A DNA stretch of 64,000 bases from NCBI GenBank assembly GCA_030789695.1, contig CM061141.1:164763579-164827578 (forward strand), given 5' to 3'. The position numbers were made by a program, and so were the translations under genes. How positions within the stretch are numbered: the stretch's first letter is position 1; the number at the start of each line of letters is the position of its first letter. This stretch comes from Scilla litardierei. Its lineage: Eukaryota; Streptophyta; Magnoliopsida; Asparagales; Asparagaceae. Positions 57,084-64,000 of the stretch are shown one piece after another. Below the pieces are notes generated by a model. The model ran no database searches and was not told the origin of the DNA. It worked only from the letters and a program-made list of their open reading frames with translations.

Positions 57084-58621
57084 TGGCGAGAACACGTATT
57101 CCGATCGATTCCACTCGTCCGTCGCCTATGACTATTGAGTCGCCACCTACAGCCCCCCCCGCAACCCATACGCCGATCGAAATCCACCCATCCCTCTTCG
57201 ACATCGCCTCCTCTTAAGCGAAAGAGGACGGAGACCGCGAAGCCCCGAGCCCGATCTCATCCTAGGAAACAGACCGTTTCCCCAGCTTCATTCCGTGCTC
57301 CCACTCCTCCCGGTGCTTCGGATTCCGACACCGAGTATATTCCGGAGACCGAGCATACCGCTCGGGATCCTACTCCTCCACCCCGTTCTTCCACACGTCA
57401 GCCTAAGGGGAAGGGTCCGATGCCAGTTGGCGGTGTCGATATTTCATTATGTCGCGATGACCCGATGTGTCTCGCGGCATATAACCGTATCAAACACTGC
57501 CCGCTGCTGTTGGAGCACTTCGTACAGGTCTCTGACTTCCCAGGCCTAGCTGATCTTCTGTCGTCTAGCGGTCTTATCGATTATCTTCGGTATGACCCTA
57601 AGGCGAATCCACATCCATACCCTTGCCTTGTCAAACTTTTCTACGCCAATAGAGTCCGGGGTCAGTACGACGAGACCCACTCCATTGAGACGACTGCCTT
57701 GGGGACACCGATTGTCCTCACGATAGAAATCTTAGGGGAGTTGATTGGTTGCTCCTCGTCTGGCCTCCTCCCTTCCGATATCTCCGTCGATGATATTTCT
57801 GAGCTTGATCAGGTGATGCTCGCCGAGATCTTTCTTGAGATTCCTCCTGCCATGATTGGCGTGCCATCGAAGTCCTTCAAGCCGAATGCTTGGGTGCTTA
57901 ACCTAATTCTGAAGTCGTGCCTCCTTTCGAAGTACGGCTCCTCTTCTTTGCCATCTTCATGGGGAGTGAGATCAATTGGGCACGGATCATTCTCGACAAG
58001 ATGGACTCTTTCGAATGTATTCGAAAGTCCACCAAGTCGGCCCATATTCCATATCCATGCATGTTGACTCTTGTTTTCCGTCACTTTCGTGTCCCTTTGC
58101 CTCCTCATGATGAGTGTCCCCTCGGTCCCCCTCTGAATGTGACGGCCGTCAAGAAGTCTCTTGCGGCGCTTCGTCATGTTCAGAGATCGACCCCGTCTGC
58201 TTCAGCCTCTGCTTTAGCTGCTCCTGCTCCCTCTCCTACTCTTGCTGACCTCGCACGTTCGTTGAAACGTGTGGAGTCTCGTTGTGCTCGATCTGAGGAG
58301 ATTCTTGCTCGTATCGCTTCTCGGTTGGGTATTGATATCCCTCCGTCAGTTTTTGACGAGGAGGAGTTGGATGAGGATGAGATTGAGGAGCTTATTCATT
58401 CTGCTGCTGCTCGTGCCCCTGAGGGTACTTCTGGTGCTGCTGTTTCTTCTGTCGGTGATCCCGAGAGCACACCTGCTATCACCATTCCTCCTGTGGATGC
58501 TTCGGCTGTTGCTGCTCCCGAGACCACTCCTGTCGTGCCAGAGATTTTCACTCCAGCAGACCCCATGACCACTCCTTCTGCAGAGCCTGCTGCTGCTGCA
58601 GATCCTCCCGCTGCCTCCTGA
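57084..58621 (+). pseudogene. S2 env-like (putative plant transposon protein) ORF, two frame changes
   Basis: An ATG at 57084 starts a Pro/Thr-rich N-terminus, and a C-run at 57150-57158 shifts the frame. The next frame is open at 57135-58067: a basic linker with PPLKRKRTETAKPR (nuclear-signal-like), then a globular part with PCLVKLFYANRVRG and LTIEILGELIGCSS. Near 57940 the frame changes again. The 57917-58621 part has SEINWARIILDKMDSFE, a helical segment LADLARSLKRVESRCARSEE and an Ala/Pro-rich tail. The globular part matches the S1 ORF at 11608-12883. I see no transmembrane helix, so an envelope role is unsupported. Confidence 0.7.
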
Positions 58622-59568
58622 GCTTCTTTGAGGACGGTCCTAGTGCACTTTGGATGATAGATCTAGTTGTGAGAGTATTGGGTAGGATAGATGGTGGTTG
58701 TGGATTTTTGATACTTTTGTGATGTATTTTGATGTATCTCTGATGATGTTTTGATATTTTTGTATGTTTTGTGATATTCCGATATCTGCTATGAGATATG
58801 ATGTTGTATTTTATGCTTCGATCTGAGGATCGTTTATGTATGTCGGCGATGTATGATTTTGATGTACTCAGGTTTCATATATATATATATATATTCATCG
58901 ATGTTGACATTTACTCTCTTGTGCACATTATATTCTTTTTATGTCTCTGATGTTTGATATCGTCGCTCGACGATAATAACTTGGTTAAATAGAAATTATT
59001 TCTATGGAAACATAGAATTGTTTTCCATGCACTAAATTAACCAAGAATGTTGATATTGGAGAGTATATTCCATTACTCAATCCGTAAAATTGATTTGAGT
59101 TTTGATGATTTTATTTATCGATTTTCGACTTTGGTCTCATTGACACTCTTTGATTTTATTCGTATATTCCTTTGGTGTCATTTGGACCGTGGTTGTATTT
59201 TACGACTCCCATGCTTTTATTTGAAGCCATTGTTGTTTTCGTTGTTCTCCTCCCACTCTTTTTGCTAATGCCAAAGGGGGAGAGATATAATAATGACGAT
59301 GAGCTAAATGATAATTTAAAGCATTTTTTCAAGAATCTAATTTGATACGTTAGATTCAGGGGGAGTTAAGATATAAAAATGGATTTCAAATCCGATATTT
59401 CAATAATCGATTCACATTTTATACTTTACTCGTCTGCTTGATGCTTATTAATATTATTTAATTTGGAATTAACGTGTCACCAATGCAGGGGGAGTAAGTA
59501 AATTACATTTGAATCATGATTTTTGGTTATTATTTATGTTGGTTTCTCATCACCAAAAAGGGGGAGAA
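58622..59568 (+). promoter_or_regulatory. S2 region before 3' LTR with four polypurine tracts
   Basis: GGGGGAG tracts occur near 59275, 59359, 59487 and directly before the 3' LTR at 59555-59568 (AAAAAGGGGGAGAA). A short TA run is near 58880. The sequence is otherwise noncoding. Confidence 0.75.
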
Positions 59569-61314
59569 TGTTGAGTATTGACTCCCCGGATTTGGTTTTG
59601 GATGATGAACAAACATAAATATATCGTGAACTAACACTTTGTGAGCGCATTTATGGAGATCGTCGCCAAACTTCTATGAACATCATATGCGACATCTCGA
59701 TACTTCTCAAAGAGCGTGATCGTATGCCTAAAGCTTCGTTGAAGCTCAAGGACCATTATTGAAGTCATGAAGATTCGATTGAAGCTTTTGAAGACGGTTC
59801 GTCATAGATTATTTAATGTCTTCTAGCTTCATTTTAATAGAATGTTAAGCCTTGAGTAGGTCTTACGTTTTAATCTTCATAACGCTCATATCTTAGAGCT
59901 ATGAACTTAGTAGAAGTCCATACAATCTTTCCCGAAGCTTTGCGCTTCGATTCGCGACTTCTTGTGCATGTTAGTTGGTTCAAGAAGAAGAACCAACCGA
60001 CTAGATGGTGATCTAGTCGGTAGGAAAAGCTTCTTAAACCGACTAGTTTACCTCCCTCAATTCCAAGCTCTTTCCTGTTTACAATTAGTTGGTCAACGTT
60101 GACTCACCGACCGACTAGTTGGTGAACTAGTCGGTTAGTGATCCTTCTTAGACCGACTAGTTGAGCCTCTACTGTACATGCCAAGTTACTGTTTATAGTT
60201 AGTCGGTCAAAGAACGTTTATCGACCGACTAGTTGATGAACTAGTCGGTCAACATTTGTTCTTGGACCGACTAAATCAATTTGTACTCAGACTATTTGTT
60301 TTATCTCTTAGTCGGTCTAAGTTCACTCACCGACCAACTAGTTGTGTAACTAGTCGGTTGGCAAGTCTTCTTGGACCGACTAGTTCTTTAAGTCTGAACT
60401 TCGACCTTTTGGCTGTTCAACCATTAGTCGGTCTACGTTGTATCACCGACCGACTAGTTGATGAACTAGTCGGTCAGTGATGCTTCTTTGACCAACTAGT
60501 CTGGTTCAGAATAGAGCCGTTGGAGCTTTAATAGAAACCTTTCTCTCTCTCTCTCTCTCTTTCCTCTATCCTATATATACTTGGAGTGCTGCATTCATTG
60601 CACTCAAGGCTGATATTAAGTGAACTTTAGAGATCAAAAGAGAAGCATTAAATCTCATTCAAAGCTCATTCATTTCCTTTCAAGAATCTCTCCCTCACTC
60701 TTATTTCAAAAGAGAGATTCATTGATTGTGAGCCTTCCATGCCAAGTGCTTGATCCAAGGTCACCAACATCCACCTAGGACTCCATTGCTGGTCATCTAC
60801 TTGGAGCTAGGGTTTGGTGCCACTTCATCTTCCCCAAAATCCGTTTTGCCCTAAATCGTAAGTTTACTCAAGGCATAGGATTTTATCGGTAAGAATTTCT
60901 ATTTCAATTTACTTTGATATTGTAAGTGTTTCACTCTCGGTTGTGAGAGTTTGTTTGTGATCCCGGGTTGTGGGAGTCACAATTTCATTTGTGTATGATT
61001 TGACTTGGTAGAGGTTTTCTACAAGTATTTCATAGTGCAAATTTTAGTTAGAGGATTCTAACTCAAGTATCCGGAGGGGATCCGGGTGTTTGGTACGTAG
61101 GATCACCGGGAACAAGTCGGGGCGACTTGGGTGGATCCGAACCCGTTAAATTGCTTGTTTGCGTTTGTTTTCTTTGTTGTCATACATTTACATTTCTGCA
61201 TTTCCGCATTGTTGGTTGAGTTTGCAAGATAATTAGGAATTATCTTCTTGATTATTTTAAAGTACTATTCACCCCCCCTTTAGTACTTGTGTAGTAGCTT
61301 AGCAGGGCATTACA
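59569..61314 (+). repeat. S2 3' LTR
   Basis: Copy of 49114-50855, with the same palindrome cluster at 59995-60500 and a longer CT run near 60545. Ends GGCATTACA before TGGCC. Confidence 0.93.
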
Positions 61315-62060
61315 TGGCCTTCTTCCGCTGCTTTTGTTCTTTCCATTTCTGTAATTTTGCCTTTTTGTCTATCTTCTTCTTCTGGGAAGACTGGAAGTGT
61401 GCCTCTGCAGGAGGTGGCATTGGAGCGGAGCCAGGAGGGGCAGGTTGTGAGTGGCAACCAACAGGTCTCTGTTTTGTTCAGCCATAAGCAGGCATGGAAG
61501 CAGATCAGTATACTTCGTGAACTTCCTCTCACGGTATTGTTGCATAAGGATCATGTCCTTCTCGTGGAAAGACGTGAACATCTTTTCCAGCAACATTTTC
61601 TCCGTCACTGTTTGCCACACAACTTCAGGCGTGAGGTGATACGGAAGAGTGCTGAGTTGTACTCCGCTACGGATTTGTAATCCTGTAAGCGGAGGTGAGT
61701 CCACTCGTACTGCACACGGGGGAGTATGACATCTCTCTGATGCTTGTACCTCTCCTCGAGTGCATCCCACAGCTCGTAAGGATCCTCTACAGTAAGGTAC
61801 TCTTCCTTCAGGGTCGAGTCTAAGTGTTTCCTGATATAGATAATGGCTTTCGCCTTTAGTATATCGGAAACTTCCTCTGTATGAGGTGCTTCTTTTGAAG
61901 CATCCTTGTCGGCTGAGGCAGTACTTGTTGTTGCCTTCTCAGTCGGTGTGAGACTGAAACCATGAGAGCGCAGATGGAACTTCAGGTCCAACTGCCAACT
62001 CAGGTAGTTTGACCCATCGGCCTTCAGGACCGAAAAGTCGACATTCGCAAGTCTAGCCAT
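61315..62060 (-). pseudogene. C1 gag N-terminal part, broken
   Basis: Start ATG at 62060: MARLANVDFSVLKADGSNYL, then LSWQLDLKFHLRSHG, with a UBN2-type core WDALEERYKHQRDVILPRV and EYNSALFRITSRLKLCG. A TAA near 61606 and a frame change follow; the other frame continues with TEKMLLEKMFTSFHEKDMIL and LLMAEQNRDLLVATHN to the S2 target duplication. Together with 48675-49108 it makes one Gag split by S2. Confidence 0.82.
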
Positions 62061-63524
62061 TGAATGATCTAGCAATATAAATACAGCATGGATCATTAAA
62101 CTGAGTAAAAATAGACATCCACACATGTATTTTAAGCATTTGTCATAACATGAATTTATTAAAAGAAATTTAACATCCATGCATGCTTTTGGACGGTTTC
62201 GTAACGTGAATAATTAAAAAGATTAACATCCACGCATGCTTTTTGACAGTTTCATAACGTGAATAATTAACAGAGATTAACATCCACGCATGCTTTTTAA
62301 CAGTTTCATTGTAACATTAACATGGCATGAAAATAGTTAACATCCACGCAATTAATGTATAAGCAATGAAAAAATAACTTAGGCCCATGGGGATCAGCCA
62401 GCCGACACCGAAAAGAAAAAGACAGTCCGAAATTACATCAAAAGTTTCATGAAAGAATAAGTACAACTCGGGAACTTCAGAGAGAAGCCCCTTTCATCTT
62501 TGTGCATACGCCTTTAGCTCCTTTTTGGTGTCTGCCGGTCTTCTTTTTACATTTATATCCTCACTTACAAATTTCTCTTAAAAAAGAAAAAAATGCAGGA
62601 ATTTAAAAATGTCGGAAACCTGGCTGATCCCTAAAAACATAGCCTAATCGCACATCCACGCAGATAATATATGGAAAATATACAACCACGCAGATAATCA
62701 TATCACAGGCATGTAAAAATTAATTAAATAATCTAAATAGTGTGTGACGTGCTAAAAAATTATTTTTGAAAAACTTTTTACCTTTGATCCATATTTTTAA
62801 TGTTTTGTTTACCGCTTTAAACCCTTTTTATAAAGTTTCTTTAATTATTTTGGGCTTTTAGGGCCAAAAATAAAAAAAGAAAAATTATTTGTGTAAATGG
62901 GCTAATTTTCAGGCTTTGGGGCCATGAAAACCACCCATTAGGGTTAATTTGGGCTTCCCCCGAAAAATTGGCCCGTTTAGGGTTAGGGTTTTCGAAAAAC
63001 CCTGGGGGGCCCACGGCGCACCGCCGCGACGGCTGGCCGCGCAAGGCCTGCAGGCCGCGGCACAGGGCCGCGGCGTCAGGCCGCGGCCGCCGCAGCCTGA
63101 GGCCGCGACGTTTTCGCCGCCGGCGGCGCTTGTGAAGCGCCGCCATTTCGCCCTTCGGGCGTGCGGAGTATGGATCAAGGTCGGGGGGTAAAAAACGGAT
63201 GGATTTTTCAAGCATTTAGATCTCTAAAAAACTGAATTTTATTGTTTTTAGACATGCTGATCTAAATAAAAATGTGATTTTTACCGTGTTTTTAAACTTT
63301 TTGATTCTAAAACATGCAGATCTAACATGAAACGCAAGTTTAGATCTAAAAAGTTCTGATTTTTACCTCTAGATTTGACAAGGGAATCTAGTCGACGGTT
63401 GGTGAAGGATGCCCTTTTCGCTCCCCGTTGAGAAGATTACGATCTTCTTGAATCTGAACGATTGATGGATCTCCTTCCTCGCGAGCCACCGTCTCCTCCA
63501 ACGAGCGTGATCATGCTGATAACG
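62061..63524 (-). other. C1 leader with a GC-rich block
   Basis: The untranslated leader of C1, about 1.46 kb. Positions 63000-63170 are very GC-rich and full of overlapping palindromes (GGCCGCGGC, GCCGCCGGCGGCG, CTTGTGAAGCGCC). ATGCATG-rich phrases with CATCCACGCATGCTTTTT repeat near 62180-62300. An ORF at 62841-63215 reflects base composition; I do not support it as a gene. Confidence 0.55.
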
Positions 63525-63643
63525 TGTTGTGAAGGGAAAAGTAGGGAAATAGGTGTAGAGGGTTAAGAGCCCCCTACCCTCATATTTATAGCTTTCAATA
63601 GTGGGCTGGATACCCAATGGGCCTCATGGGCCTATTCATAACA
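63525..63643 (-). repeat. C1 5' LTR, 119 bp
   Basis: On the minus strand TGTTATGAATAGG...CTTCACAACA with a TATAAATA box near 63587-63594, followed by CGTTATCAGCATGATC, the position of the PBS. It is very short for a copia LTR. Confidence 0.75.
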
Positions 63644-63827
63644 GTTCCCTTCATATTTAGTTCCCCCAAATTTTTTTGAGAGTATTTTAAGTTTTTACTC
63701 TCAAAATTTTCCCTAACTATCATCTTACCTGTTCATTTCTTAAGATTCAATTCCAGCCATCTTTCTATCCACCCGTTGGTGTTAATCAGCAACCCTTTTC
63801 CAAAACATCTCTCAAATGTATAATAGA
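63644..63827 (-). mobile_element. Helitron-like element H4, 5' part
   Basis: The first 127 bases repeat 36541-36666 with about five mismatches. The rest leads to the family 5' terminus, minus strand TCTATTATACATTTGAGAG, at 63827. Confidence 0.6.
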
Positions 63828-63830
63828 TAG

Positions 63831-64000
63831 ATAGTCATAACTCGTGCCTGTAAGACACATTGCAGTCAAAACTTTTCCCCACAAAATATTTCCCATAATA
63901 AAAATCATCACCCATTCAAAATCTTCCCTCCCTCAAATATTGTCCACCCAAGCAAAATCTTCCCCGCATTCAAAACAACCTGCACTCAAAAATATTCCCA
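63831..64000 (-). mobile_element. Helitron-like element H5, 3' end only
   Basis: Starts directly after H4. The minus-strand hairpin is degenerate (GTGTCTTACAGGCAC), then GAGTTATGACTAT. The interior shows the C/A-rich AAAATCTTCCCC phrases and runs out of the window. Confidence 0.45.

Larger units (their letters stand above)
49114..61314 (+). mobile_element. Sirevirus-like Ty1/copia retrotransposon S2 nested in C1
   Basis: A 12.2-kb element with LTRs of 1742 and 1746 bases, TG...CA ends and target duplication TGGCC (49109-49113 and 61315-61319). Order: PBS, gag, protease, integrase, RT, RNase H, env-like ORF, repeated GGGGGAG tracts. The LTR end carries the Sirevirus-like CTATTCACCCCCC...CTAGTACTTG and the U3 is packed with GACCGACTAG palindromes. 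LTRs differ by about 3% over the first 445 bases by eye. It splits C1 gag. Each polyprotein segment has only one or two lesions, so this copy is fairly well preserved. Confidence 0.93.
36667..63643 (-). mobile_element. Short-LTR Ty1/copia element C1, twice interrupted
   Basis: The minus-strand order is 5' LTR (63643-63525), leader, gag (62060-61315), S2 insertion, gag end (49108-48918), protease (48674), integrase (48203-47753), gypsy insertion, RT-RNase H (38176-37040), PPT and 3' LTR remnant (36730-36667). Integrase before RT identifies copia. The gag opening MARLANVDFSVLKADGSNYL and the protease motif DSASTHSIL resemble elements with short LTRs. The integrase C-terminus and RT N-terminus were lost with the end of the gypsy LTR. 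A flanking 5-bp target duplication is not visible; instead a 126-bp segment of H4 flanks both ends. Confidence 0.8.

Noticed and set aside
62841..63215. 124-codon Arg-rich ORF in the C1 leader
   Set aside because: Open only because of the GC-rich block; no conserved domain, and it spans leader sequence of a retroelement.

Overview
The window reads as nuclear, repeat-rich DNA of a flowering plant, probably pericentromeric or otherwise heterochromatic. The evidence is Sirevirus-type Ty1/copia elements, Tat-like and chromovirus-like Ty3/gypsy elements, Helitron-like elements with captured exons, foldback MITEs and a FAR1/FRS-type gene relic with a spliceosomal intron. I see no intact ordinary host gene, no rRNA or tRNA gene, and nothing bacterial. 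The species cannot be named from the sequence; the GC-rich Tat-like element would fit a monocot but does not prove it.

Layout. (1) 1-1000 is an LTR-like block full of TCGGCCGA palindromes. (2) 1604-3989 (-) is a decayed FAR1-RELATED SEQUENCE gene, followed by a foldback at 4319-4505. (3) 4785-22576 (+) is a Sirevirus-like copia element (S1) with a 5-bp target duplication CAAAG, degenerate gag-pol and an env-like ORF. Inside it, at 13489-20945 (-), sits a young Tat-like gypsy element with identical-length 966-bp LTRs and target duplication CAAGT. That element has gag but no pol; on its antisense strand it carries an apparently intact three-exon gene with its own TATA box. (4) 22745-36666 plus 63644-64000 holds a row of five Helitron-like elements (H1-H5), all with their 3' ends to the left. 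They are separated by TA tracts and by two foldback MITEs. H2 has a tandem amplification of its own 5' terminus. H3 (9.4 kb) contains gene fragments. (5) Between the two parts of H4 lies a 27-kb nest, 36667-63643: a short-LTR copia element (C1, -) interrupted in its RT by a Tekay-like gypsy element (38177-47752, -) and in its gag by a second Sirevirus-like element, S2 (49114-61314, +, target duplication TGGCC).

How the parts relate. This is a stratigraphy rather than a pathway. By-eye LTR comparisons give about 1% divergence for the Tat-like element, about 3% for S2 and about 5% for S1, consistent with the nesting order. The gypsy LTR pair in C1 is a mosaic of 4-5% and under 1% divergence, suggesting gene conversion. 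Most pol genes carry stops, frameshifts or deletions. The best-preserved coding units are the antisense gene of the Tat-like element, its gag, the S1 RT-RNase H and the S2 protease-integrase.
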